Part shown: in pieces, positions 51,701 through 61,335 of the stretch
Numbering within the stretch: the first letter of the stretch is position 1
Layout: each line of letters opens with the position of its first letter
Source of the DNA: Clavulina sp. PMI_390
Taxonomy: Eukaryota; Basidiomycota; Agaricomycetes; Cantharellales; Hydnaceae
Length of the DNA: 64,000 bases
Reading direction: 5' to 3'
Assembly (NCBI GenBank): GCA_015039315.1
Contig: WIDE01000031.1
Coordinates: 272,066 to 336,065, forward strand
Translations under genes and position numbers: made by a program
The notes under the pieces: generated by a model
The model's database searches: none
What the model was told of the DNA's origin: nothing
Seen by the model: only the letters and a program-made list of their open reading frames with translations

Positions 51701-53446
51701 ATGACGCAAAGCGATGCTGAACAGGGCACTTATCCCACTGACGAGACCTCCATGGAGCATGGCGGCAACACTCAATCTGTGACAGCATCTGTCCACAACT
51801 CGTCCCAGCCAATAATGAACCTCCCAATCGAGATACTATCCTCCATATTCCTATTTGCTTCATCACGCTCAGATGATCCGTATCTCTCAATGATGGCTGG
51901 ACATCTGGATGGTGATGAGGAGAGTATTCTCCATAACAGTCTTCCATCATGCTCCTTCGTGTCACTGAACCTTGTATGCAAACAAGCAAGAAGCGTTGCC
52001 TTAATATCTCCCCGCTGCTGGGTAGATATTCTTGTGATCATCAAAAATAATCAGGTCATCAATCCCCCCAGCCTTCTCTCAGAACGACTTAATCGCTCCA
52101 AAGAGGTTCATATTCGTCTCTTCTTCTTCACTACATATCCAAATCCGCTCGATGATCACCAGGAAAGCGCAATCGCCACAGGTGATCGCATTGTTGGTCT
52201 ACAGACATTAGAGCTTCTCGGTCCCCATGTTCACCGATGCCACGAGATCACATTTTATACCCCTCACCGATATCTGAGCCGTCATCCTATCCGTACTTCC
52301 CGGGTCCTCCTTTCATTCCCATGGTCTTACCCATCCCTCCAGCATCTAACCGTTGTGGATTTCACATACTCCCAAGGAGGTTTACCCTATTCACTCGACT
52401 TGGATCGATTTTGGTCACATGGCAACCAAACCTCTATCACATGTGCTGAACTGATGTTTTTGACCTTCTCTGGAGACATCATCGCTGGGGGGAATTCGAT
52501 CGCTCCCGTTGGAGTGACTCATCTGCGACTTGAGCGCGGATACAGTGTCGGTGATGTGGTCAACTTCCTGCACAAAACTACCCACCTAGAGCACCTTGAC
52601 TGGGACTCACACAGTGCGGATGACCTCTTTGGGCCCGACTCTGATTCAGAGCGCGATGAACGGCACACAACCTCACCAACAGTGCTGCCCAACCTCGTTT
52701 CGATCCGCCTCCGTGCCCAAGCTCCGCATCCAGGCTCCTTTGGACTCGTTGCGCAAAATTGCCAAGAACTGTATATGCACGAGCGTACAGATCTGTGGAA
52801 TGAGGAGGATGGGATGAGGCGACCGCATTGGGATAGCATGACGCTCCCCCAGCTGAAGCGGTTCTCCATGCAGCGCCCCGCATCGAACGATGACGCCGTC
52901 TGGGCTGGTTTTGGAGATTTCCTCGATCAGCATCCAAGTCTTGAGGATCTGATCGTTTATGCTCCTCGTTAATGGAGATCCAAGGACCAAAACTGGCGGT
53001 GGCTCTGGTCTTACCTTGCGAGTTCACGTCACACTCCCTTCAATCCGAGCTCACCCACCGTCATACTCCCCGACTCTGATGTGAACACAAGCTACCCACT
53101 TCCTAAGCTCCACACTCTATGGTTCGATATTGACCCGACCCAATGGACCAGCGAACGTTGGCCTGAGTTGATGGCATTCATCGCGGCGGTGCTTCGGTCC
53201 CGACCAGATGTCGTCATCAACCTATGCGCGGGGCCCCCTCTTGTTTCTGGAGAAAGTGGACATGGCGATGTTGAAAGGGAGGAGCGGAGTTTTTTCCCTC
53301 TCGAGTTACAAGCGGTGGCCACTCAGTTCGGCTCACACGAAGAGAGAGCGGGAGCGAGGGTGAGTGGACGGCTCGAGCTTCTCTCATCACCGACCATGTT
53401 GGTATGGCCAGAAGCTTGGGGGTTCATACGTCCTGATACTACATAG
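51701..53446 (+). pseudogene. F-box/LRR family III, single in-frame TAA
   Basis: From ATG 51701 the frame is open for 423 residues and stops at TAA 52970-52972 directly after LEDLIVYAPR. The same frame then continues (DQNWRWLWSYLASS, LPKLHTLWFDIDP, RSRPDVVINL) to the family end GRLELLSSPTMLVWPEAWGF at 53446. Intact paralogues have Tyr or Leu and Arg or Gly codons at the stop position. Without it the product would be 581 residues. F-box (MNLPIEILSSIFLFASSRSDD, NLVCKQARSVALISPRCW) and body are otherwise normal. It is the counterpart of the 42208 gene in the duplicated pair. Confidence 0.85.
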
Positions 53447-53769
53447 CCAAGCGCTGTAAACATCGGGCTTCCCTTGTGATGGTACTTTGGGAGTGAAAAA
53501 AGCGGAATTTATAGCCTAATTTGGTCAGAGTTCTTGCGCGATTTGTTACTGGCCGTAATAATTACAAGCTTGCATGAGATGGCGTGGCTAGCAACTCGGG
53601 AGAGAGGGGTGTGGACTTGGACCACCGACAGGCCACAACTGAATTGTAGGCTGAATTTGGTTTAACGCTGGTCCCAAATAGAGTAGGACAGAACAGAGCT
53701 TGACTCGGCCAGGAGTGGATACATTCACGTTCGAAGAAGATCCAATCTTGCACCTCGACGTCCATTCCA
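53447..53769. other. Intergenic region, copy of 43930-44410
   Basis: Shares ordered blocks with the spacer between the 42208 and 44411 genes (see that entry). It is shorter by about 160 nt. It includes the likely promoter of the 53770 gene. Confidence 0.65.
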
Positions 53770-55575
53770 ATGACGGAGAATCATGAATCAAACTTTACAG
53801 GACTTACCGAAGATGTGTACGTTTTCTTTCGCTCTCCAACGCGCGCTGCTGCACTATTCTCAACCCCTAAGGAATCACCTCCGATGACGCATAGCCATGT
53901 TGACACGGGATTTAAAATGGCACCCCTCCACAACTCGCTCCAGCCCATCATCAACCTGCCAACTGAGATACTGGCTCACATTCTCCTGCTCGCATCATCG
54001 CGTGGAGATGACTGGTACTACCCTGAGGTGCTGGAATACATGCATTTTGACGAGTATAGAGGTCTCTGTGGTGTTCTCCCATCACGCTCCTTTGCTTCCT
54101 TGAACCTTCTATGCAAACAGATGAGAGAGATTGCTCTAGCATCTCCTCACTGCTGGAAAGACGTGCTTGTGGTGATTCAGAATAACCGTGTCATCAATCC
54201 TCCCCGTTTTCTTGAAGACCGACTCAATCGCTCCAGATCCGTCCACCTGAAGCTCTTCTTCCATCACACGTATGAAGAAGCTTTCACTTCCGACGAGGAG
54301 ACTACGTTTGCCACGAGGGATCAAGTCGACAACAAACAAACCCTGGAACTCCTTGGTCCACATGTTCATCGATGCCAACATGTCACACTCTACAATCCTC
54401 GGGATGATTTGAGTTACAAGCCTATCCATACCAGCCGATTTCTCGACTCATTCTTGTGGTCCTACCCCTCTCTCCGTCAGCTCACTATAATCAACGAGAT
54501 ATGCATTAAGGGAGAATCTCAATACCGGTTTGACTGGCACTATTTTTGGGCTCATGGTGACAAGCCCAATCTCGCATGTGTTGAGCTGTCGTTCTACGAC
54601 GACTCTGGGGGTATCGTCACTTCGGGAAATTTGATTGCTCCCCCGGGAGTGAGCCGTCTGCGGCTAAATTTGGGGTATGGCGAGCTTGATGTCCTCAACT
54701 TTCTGCGCCAAGCTCCCCAATTAGAGCATTTTGATTGGCATTCATTCACTCCACAAGAACTTTACGAGCTGGAGCCAGCGGACAGTGGTAGATTCGCACC
54801 GACCATGCTCCCCAACCTCCTCTCACTCCGCCTTCGCACCGGGGCGCCGCACCCAGGCACCTTCGGGCTCATTGCGGATAAATGCGAAGAGCTCTATCTG
54901 CACGAAGTGAGGGAATTGTGGTATGGAGGGCCTAATCCATACTCTTGGAGCCACCTAACACTCCCTCGGCTCAAGCGCTTTTCTATCTCGCGCCCCGTGT
55001 CGGATGGAAGCGTCGGGGACGACGTATTCTGGGGCCCCGTCGGGGAATTCCTTGCTCGCCACCTAAACCTTGAGGATGTGATCTGCTATTCTCCTCGCGA
55101 GCAGGTGTCTGAGGACAATCACTGGCGTTGGCCCCTGATTCACGTGGCGTCTTCATTGCAACCGAAGCCCCAATCTCTGTTGTCCTTCAACTCGAATGAC
55201 ACCACAACCGGCCCACTCCCTAGGCTTCGCACTTTCTGGTTTGAAGTCAACTCAAATCACTGGCACGATGAATTTTGGCCCGAGCTGACTATATGTATCA
55301 GGGATCTGCTTCTTTCCCGGCCAGATCTCATTTTCAATCTGAGATCGTGGCCCATTACTGGAAAGAGAGGGGTTAGATATTACAGCTGGAAGGAGGGGCA
55401 GAATTTTGTTCCCACAGAGTTTGAAGCCTTTGCGACTGATTTTAATCAGCAAAGAGAGAGAAGCGGTGCAATGGGAGCAGGGGCGAACGGACGGCTGAAC
55501 ATCGTGTCTGCGGATCTGCAATGGCCAGAAGCTTGGGGGACCATCCATCCCCATCAAGGTAGCCCCTTAATCTAG
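53770..55575 (+). CDS. F-box/LRR-like protein, family III
   Basis: Single exon, 601 residues from ATG 53770; an internal ATG at about 53917 (MAPLHNSLQPIINLPTEIL) matches the start of the 44411 paralogue and could be the real one, giving about 552 residues. F-box halves are intact (INLPTEILAHILLLASSR; PSRSFASLNLLCKQMREIALASPHCW). Body: RLNRSRSVHLKLFFHH, LLGPHVHRCQHVTLYNP, VSRLRLNLGYGELDVLNFLR, HPGTFGLIADKCEELYLHEV, LPRLRTFWFEV. The tail WPEAWGTIHP departs slightly from the WPEAWGF consensus. Confidence 0.85.
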   Translation: MTENHESNFTGLTEDVYVFFRSPTRAAALFSTPKESPPMTHSHVDTGFKMAPLHNSLQPIINLPTEILAHILLLASSRGDDWYYPEVLEYMHFDEYRGLCGVLPSRSFASLNLLCKQMREIALASPHCWKDVLVVIQNNRVINPPRFLEDRLNRSRSVHLKLFFHHTYEEAFTSDEETTFATRDQVDNKQTLELLGPHVHRCQHVTLYNPRDDLSYKPIHTSRFLDSFLWSYPSLRQLTIINEICIKGESQYRFDWHYFWAHGDKPNLACVELSFYDDSGGIVTSGNLIAPPGVSRLRLNLGYGELDVLNFLRQAPQLEHFDWHSFTPQELYELEPADSGRFAPTMLPNLLSLRLRTGAPHPGTFGLIADKCEELYLHEVRELWYGGPNPYSWSHLTLPRLKRFSISRPVSDGSVGDDVFWGPVGEFLARHLNLEDVICYSPREQVSEDNHWRWPLIHVASSLQPKPQSLLSFNSNDTTTGPLPRLRTFWFEVNSNHWHDEFWPELTICIRDLLLSRPDLIFNLRSWPITGKRGVRYYSWKEGQNFVPTEFEAFATDFNQQRERSGAMGAGANGRLNIVSADLQWPEAWGTIHPHQGSPLI

Positions 55576-56099
55576 CAGAGCCGTGTAATTCTCTCCCAAC
55601 CCTCTCGTTTCTCCTCTTTTTCAAGGCAGAATGATTGTTTGAGCTTGATCAATATCAACCTCAGTGTCCTACACAAATAATATTAGCTTCCATTGTTGTT
55701 TTTTCTTTCTTTCTTTTATTAAATTTATATCCTGTCCCAATCGCAAGACTAAATGAATCGCTGTCTAGAGCACGCGAAAGCGAGCTTGAGGGAGGTCATT
55801 ATCTGGCCCATGAGAAATCCTCTTTGTTGTGAGGATCATATACTATCTGAGCCTTCTGAACCTCTCTCAAATATCATATAATCGACACCACTTGATAGTG
55901 TCATTGGTGTTAGTGATTTGATTCAGGTATGCCCTTTGGGTGGCTCTGCCTTTCGGATCCGAGAAAAGAGTCAGCGGCCGCGTGGCTGTGCTGTGTTGCT
56001 GGTCGTTTTGACCCCACAAATTCCGACACTTTCCATTCCACCACCACCACCTCCTCCCTCAACTTTTCTCTCAACCCACTCACCTCACCACTGTTAAAG
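55576..56099. promoter_or_regulatory. F-box 3' flank copy and MBF1 promoter
   Basis: 55634-55815 is the second copy of the 3'-flank repeat. The part after about 55900 precedes MBF1 and ends in a long CT-rich leader with CCACCACCACC shortly before the ATG at 56100. No gene is seen. Confidence 0.6.
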
Positions 56100-57007
56100 A
56101 TGTCTGCTTGGGACGAACCCACCATTGTCATCGGCAGCAAGGCCAGCAAGGCCCGCACTGCCAAGTCTCAGGGTGATGTCAACTGTGAGTAGCAGCACAC
56201 GAGGCACATATACGATGAGTCGGACGACAACTGAAACTGACTTTCTTTCTTTCTCTGTTTAGCCGTACGTCTGACTGGCGCCGGTCAATCAAGTTTTGAA
56301 TGATGCTTACGCGGCCAACGCTTTGTTCCGTTTAGGCTCGGAGGTCTGGCGCTGTCGTCGCCACCGACAGGAAGTTGACTCAGTCCAACAAGGCCCACCA
56401 GGGTGAGTCGCTGGCACTTTTCTCAGCCACTCACAGCCCTCGTTACTAATCTGCTCATCTCCACGTAGGCACTGATCACCAGAAGATCGCCAAGCTCGAC
56501 CGCGAGAACGAGGTCGCTCCCCCTCCCACTGTTGCCCCCAGCGTCGGCAAGGTACATCCACCAACTCCTGCCCTGGACCATTTTTCATGACTAACCACCG
56601 CTCATCATCCATTATCCATCACTCGTCATGATCCTGTGCTCGTCAACACCCGCTTGATCATCGTTGACCCGCGCATCGCCATTGCATCGCCACATCCACA
56701 CTTTACCCGTTCCTCACGTTCCTAGGCCATGTCCGCTGCCCGCCTTGAGCTCAAGCTCACTCAGAAGGATGTTGCGCAGAAGATCAACGAGAAGCCCACC
56801 GTCATCCAGGACTACGAGAGCGGCAAGGCCATCCCCAACCCCCAGATCCTCGGCAAGCTCGAGCGTGCGCTTGGCGTCAAGCTGCGGGGTATGTCCCTCT
56901 TTTCCATTCCAGGAATATTTCGATAAGACCTCGTTCTGATTGGCCCTCTCTTTTCCATCACAGGAGCGGATATTGGCAAGAAGCTCACAGGACCTGGCAA
57001 GAAGTAA
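56100..57007 (+). CDS. MBF1: Multiprotein-bridging factor 1
   Basis: Six exons (56100-56184, 56263-56264, 56336-56402, 56469-56551, 56726-56888, 56964-57007) give 147 residues, the normal length. N-terminal MBF1 domain: [50 protein letters not shown]. Helix-turn-helix from about residue 82: [47 protein letters not shown]. Known role: coactivator bridging TBP and bZIP activators, and a ribosome-collision factor. The only way to keep phase from exon 1 into ARRSGAV is a two-nucleotide exon, CC at 56263-56264, with good splice sites on both sides; it supplies one Ser between VN and ARR, where relatives have one residue. Confidence 0.93.
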
Positions 57008-57515
57008 ACGGCATCACTGCTAAATACTTACTACTCACCATCCGGCCCCGTGAGGTTCTTGTCGTGTCTTGAATGGGTTCCCTGCTAGACGTACGTCCGT
57101 ACAATAGATGATGGTTTCTTATCTTCGATATGCGTGGTTATGTCAAAACATTCGAGGCTCCGCTTGGCCTTTACCTCTGCTCTCCTCTTACGATACCTCA
57201 GCTTTCAGTTTCTTCTGTATAGTAGATGTGAGGCTCGTTCTCACTCTTGTTCTCCGTGTTTTCGTCTAATCAAATGCCAGTGAATGTGAATAGTCAACGA
57301 ATGACTTGGAGACACCATATTTGGATGATCATGCCTGATAAACCTTATCCATGAGCGATCGCTGTGGCGACTTCATCCAGGTTCTTTGTTCACCCACCAC
57401 ACGCCATAGATATACGGACGAACCAACGTGCCAGGGTTCACCGATACCGCAAGCCTCGATGCTTCTTCGTTCTTGGCCTTTATCGCAAACAAATTCATTG
57501 CACTGGACTAGCGAA
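57008..57515. other. Intergenic region between MBF1 and a convergent F-box gene
   Basis: 508 nt holding the 3' untranslated regions of the two convergent genes. A frame of 191 residues starting at 57351 runs antisense into the F-box gene and is its shadow. No gene. Confidence 0.6.
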
Positions 57516-59345
57516 CTACTCGTACCACGGCATGGCCGAAAAGGGGAGAAGCTTCAACCCTCCTTGCTTGCCCACTCCTCCCACATCCGGATCAAACTCC
57601 CTAGCCAACCCTTCCAGCTCGAGGGGCACGCTGCGTGGGCGCTCTTCATCGTCACGCTGATAGTCAGACTGACCACATTGCAAGCATTTATTGAATTCCA
57701 GTCGGTAGCGTTCCTCGCGAGAACGCTGATGGTAAGCATCAGTGCAATTCACGCACAGATTAAGGCGAACGTCTGGACGAGCAAGAAGGACCATTCGAAT
57801 GGATACAATAACACCCTCGACCTTGTCACTCTGCCACTCGCTTGGATCAATTTCAAACCACAAAACGCGCAGGTGTGGGAGGGGATGGGGAATAGTGGGA
57901 GGTGGAGACTGATCATGCTTGATTGAATGTTCGGGATGTTCATCGTTCACATCATCACCACCGTCAGTGGAGGATGAGAAAAAGCTTGATGTTTGCTCAT
58001 TCCACTGTCGGCCTACCAAGTAGCAGAAGAACCAGTGCCAGGGGAACCCGGACTGGGAAAGAGAAGGGATAATCAATTCCTCTATTCCACGATGGCGGTC
58101 GAGGAAAGCCTCCACGCCTAACCAAATTGGGTCGTCCTCGGGCACAGAATTGGTCGTTTTCGCTCTGGGATTGCGTTTCGCCATAGGAAACTCCCATGGG
58201 GAACGGAATATTGATAGAAGCCTCAGCTGAGGGAGTGTCAGAGCATCCCAATACGAGCGGTATCTGGCTGCAGCAGCAATGTCATCTTGATCCCAGTCTT
58301 GAGTTCCGTAGTCATAGAAATGGAGCTCTTTGCACTCTGGTGCAACTAGACGCCAGGAGCCAAAATGTATTGATTTTGGACCTGATGGGCAGAGGCGAAA
58401 CGAAAGAAGTTTTGGGAGCAACAACGGCAAGGACAGCGAGGGCTGCGCATTGTCATCGGGCTCGGTGTCAGACTCGGCAACTACCTCTTTAGTCCGAGGA
58501 TCCCAACTCAGATGTTCGAGCTGAAATGTGTGGCGCAAAAAATCGATCACATCATTGGAATCGAATCCGTATTCGAGACTCAAGCGCGTCACTCCTGGAG
58601 GGGCGATTGAGAAGGTTGACCTGGGTACATATTCAGCTTCCAAGGTGAACATGAGCCTGACGGATGTGACATTAGATGCAGTAGGGTCCGGCCAGAAGTG
58701 GCTTAGGTCCAGGGTCGAAGGTTCTATACCTGGATTGAGGTCTCTTTCGTCAACAATAGACAACTTTTGTAGCGTCGGGTAGGACCAAGAGAGGCCTCGC
58801 AGCATTCGGATAATGTTGTAAACATTATCCGAGTCACAACCTTGAGGGGTGAGGAAAGCAATTTGTTGGCATCGATGTATATGCGGAGTTAGAAGATTGA
58901 AAAGTTGAGAGACGCCTAATTCGTCAGAACCAGGGGTCGACTCATCCTCGTCGGAATGGGAGTCGTCCAATTGTGAGGTGTAGAAAGAGAGGTTGAAAGG
59001 GACATGCTTTGATCGATTAAGTCGGTCCTCTATCATGCTTCGTGGGGTGATTATCTGGTCGAAGTTGAACAGCACGGGGATACCCTTCCAGCAGTGTGGA
59101 GACGATAGGGCGATCTGTCTCGCCCATCTGCAAACAAGATTCAACGAGACGAAGGAGCGCGACGGGAGTATGCCATCAAGGAGGTCTTCTTTTTCGCCAG
59201 ATACATTGCAGAATGGAACTGGATCGTCCGAGCGGGATGAGGCGAGTAGAAATATGAATGATAATGTCTCGGCTGGGAGGCTCATGATGGGTTGCTCTAG
59301 GTTATGAACAGACGCCAGTTTGCGCTTAGCGTCGGAGTGTTCCAT
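57516..59345 (-). CDS. F-box/LRR-like protein, family III, minus strand
   Basis: Single exon, 609 residues from ATG 59345 (MEHSDAKRKLASVHNLEQPI); further upstream the frame is open but has no better ATG. F-box: MSLPAETLSFIFLLASSRSDD and PSRSFVSLNLVCRWARQIALSSPHCW. Body: RLNRSKHVPFNLSFYT, LLTPHIHRCQQIAFLTPQG, VTRLSLEYGFDSNDVIDFLR, SWRLVAPECKELHFYD. The tail GGLKLLPFSAMPWYE lacks the WPEAWGF end, and a Cys-rich stretch (NLCVNCTDAYH, CLQCGQSD) near residue 570 is unique to this copy. Insertions make it the longest of the family. It is oriented against the 42-56 kb members. Confidence 0.83.
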   Translation of the reverse strand: MEHSDAKRKLASVHNLEQPIMSLPAETLSFIFLLASSRSDDPVPFCNVSGEKEDLLDGILPSRSFVSLNLVCRWARQIALSSPHCWKGIPVLFNFDQIITPRSMIEDRLNRSKHVPFNLSFYTSQLDDSHSDEDESTPGSDELGVSQLFNLLTPHIHRCQQIAFLTPQGCDSDNVYNIIRMLRGLSWSYPTLQKLSIVDERDLNPGIEPSTLDLSHFWPDPTASNVTSVRLMFTLEAEYVPRSTFSIAPPGVTRLSLEYGFDSNDVIDFLRHTFQLEHLSWDPRTKEVVAESDTEPDDNAQPSLSLPLLLPKLLSFRLCPSGPKSIHFGSWRLVAPECKELHFYDYGTQDWDQDDIAAAARYRSYWDALTLPQLRLLSIFRSPWEFPMAKRNPRAKTTNSVPEDDPIWLGVEAFLDRHRGIEELIIPSLSQSGFPWHWFFCYLVGRQWNEQTSSFFSSSTDGGDDVNDEHPEHSIKHDQSPPPTIPHPLPHLRVLWFEIDPSEWQSDKVEGVIVSIRMVLLARPDVRLNLCVNCTDAYHQRSREERYRLEFNKCLQCGQSDYQRDDEERPRSVPLELEGLAREFDPDVGGVGKQGGLKLLPFSAMPWYE

Positions 59346-59559
59346 CGAGATAAACGTCGCGACACGTTTTTTTAGGAGGATCGCTCCTCGCGAGAACCGA
59401 CTTTGGAGTCTATGATTTGTATCAATTTGAGAATGGAGCGACTGGATATGTGGAAGAAACAGTTTGGCATACGAAACCTCACGGCCCGTCGCGTGGCGGA
59501 ATGGTGGGACGCCCGTACACAACGGAACAGACCGATTGTTTTACAGGTATTTATCGTAT

Positions 59560-59980
59560 CGCACTCGAACCTTGCAGAGCCGAATTTGAGCGTGTTTAGT
59601 TCTATTCTTTTCTGTTTGGCCTTCAGCGCAGGACTTAGTTGTGCTCGATCGCCGTTGGTGAAGTCGAGCCGTTTGACTATATCATCAAGCAGGATGATAA
59701 TTGGCTGCACTACATCATCCCACTTCACAATATCCTCGTGGAAGCGAAAGCTCAATGCTTCTAGTTCCGTTACAAGAAAATTCTATAGCTCGTCAAGACC
59801 TGCAGTCAAGCCCACAAGTTGAGATGCATCGGGCTGGACCGTGGATGCCACTGTATGGCCAGTGAGGATCATGCTGGTCACTCCGTGCGTTGACGTTCTG
59901 ACAGATGTGAAGGATGCCAGGGATCTCGCAGCAGGGTCCTGAGCCGTTTTAGACAAGGTTTTACGCGCTGGACCCACACA
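59560..59980 (-). pseudogene. Unidentified broken open frame
   Basis: A minus-strand frame reads SLASFTSVRTSTHGVTSM, then QLVGLTAGLDEL, then TAG, then in the same frame NFLVTELEALSFRFHEDIV and KWDDVVQPIIILLDDIVKRL and LSPALKAKQKRIEL. Composition and spacing suggest a helical protein interrupted by one stop. I do not recognise the family. It lies next to relics of MBF1 and RFA2, so it may be another captured gene fragment. Confidence 0.4.
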
Positions 59981-60124
59981 GGTGTGGGATGGTGACGCAC
60001 TGGGGGAGGGGGGGATCGAAGTGGGAGATCTAAGGGATGCGATGCTATTGTCGTTGCCTAAATACCCTTTGCATTACGAGCAGTCAGAGTGTTAACAGGC
60101 GAGCTTGTTTCCGATGTCACTGTG

Positions 60125-60290
60125 CTGAAGCTCGTGACTTTCAAGGACACTGAGAATCGCAGAGCAACCAGGGACGTGCGTAATGGTATAAGGCGAAACT
60201 GGTGCAATTACGAGAGCAGCAAGGCCGTCCCTAGTACCCCATATCCTCGGCAAGCTCGAGCATGTGCTTGGCATCAAGCTGCATGGTACG
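60125..60290 (+). pseudogene. MBF1 exon 5 relic
   Basis: 60205-60290 matches MBF1 exon 5 (56808-56891) closely: TTACGAGAGCAGCAAGGCCG, CATATCCTCGGCAAGCTCGAG and TGCTTGGCATCAAGCTGCATGGTA correspond in order to the real gene, up to and including the exon-intron junction. Upstream similarity is weaker (CTGAAGCTCGTGACTTTCAAGG). Frame is not kept. The parental gene lies about 3.4 kb to the left in the same orientation. Confidence 0.85.
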
Positions 60291-60554
60291 TTCTTCTTTT
60301 CTTCTCTAGGGTCATCTCAATCAGTCCTTATTATAATTCGCTATCTCTTTCTTGTTACAAGACCATGATATTATTCATACTACATGTTGCAGAGCTGTTA
60401 CAACGAGAGGGGAAGAAGGTTCGAGTGTGGTCGTAAGCTAGCAGCAGAGCGGTATTGCAAGGTTACAGCGGTGAGACGAGCTGTTATGCGGGCAGGTAGT
60501 GATCCTAAGAGACGGATTCGAGCTTTAGTGGATATAGTTAGGTCAGAGTGTCTC

Positions 60555-61335
60555 GGGACAGACAGACATTGTCTATGGTTACATAGATGTCCCCGTTATC
60601 CAGAAGATAATCAATGGCTTCACTGAGGAGTAACGGTTCTCAGTAATCGGCTAAAGCCCCCTCCACAAGAGAAGATGCACACCGCACTTCTTGAGTCTTG
60701 ATGCCGTCGCCCCTCACACTGGCGCCCTGAGCAATTTCCATCACCGTGTTTCCCTCTTTGCTTGCAGGTCTCTCTCTCATCCAGGCGAGTAGCTTCCCCG
60801 CCAGCGAAGATAGCTCAGCCTGAGGGTGCCTCCCCGAGGTAGCACCACCTTCAGTTGTGTATGTGGATAGAGCGCTGTCCCTGTTTTCACTATTGTGGAC
60901 GCCGCTTCCACTACCAGAATGCCCGCTTTCACCCGGTAAGGCGCCTTGGTCGAAGTGGATATGCGCCTGCGAGTTGGACATCTCGTTGGGATCCGGCACA
61001 CGAGAGAGATACCGGAAGGAGCAACAATACTTGATTCTTGGAAGTTCCGGATGTGCTCAACCACTGGGACCCAACACATATCCGCAGAGAATCACATAGA
61101 GATGGAAATTTAGCCGAGGCAGAGAACCAGGAAAGGAAGGCGGAGGGGGAAACTAGACCTACAGAAGACTTTCCGTAGTGATGGTAGTTGCGAAGCTTCA
61201 CCACTTTCTATTAGCACGCACTTGCGCCGCATCAGCCCCATCGATTACAACTTTGAGTGAATTATCGGGTATTTCCTGGGCGTTGATGATTTGACAGATT
61301 GTGGCAAGTTTCAACGCCGTTAAAATCTCACCCGA
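60555..61335 (-). pseudogene. RFA2: Decayed RPA32 (replication protein A subunit 2) gene
   Basis: Minus-strand fragments follow the order of RPA32. About 61320-61215: LATICQIINAQEIPDNSLKV then VIDGADAAQV (start of the OB fold). About 61075-60960: VPVVEHIRNFQ, then PDPNEMSNSQAHIHF. 60900-60700: Ser/Gly linker, then LAGKLLAWMRERP and EGNTVMEIAQ, the start of the winged helix. About 60635-60560: EAIDYLLDNGDIYVTIDN, the winged-helix end. The middle of the OB fold, around the usual DDGTG strand, is missing, and TGA and frame changes interrupt the rest. The intact gene is not in the window. Known role of the protein: single-stranded DNA binding in replication and repair. Confidence 0.72.

Noticed and set aside
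57351..57926. 191-residue plus-strand frame
   Set aside because: Runs antisense through the 3' part of the minus-strand F-box gene.
60089..60436. 115-residue plus-strand frame
   Set aside because: It crosses the MBF1 relic out of frame and continues into intron-like sequence; not a gene.
60640..60999. 119-residue minus-strand frame as an independent small gene
   Set aside because: It is one fragment of the RPA32-like pseudogene; homologous sequence continues on both sides, past stops.
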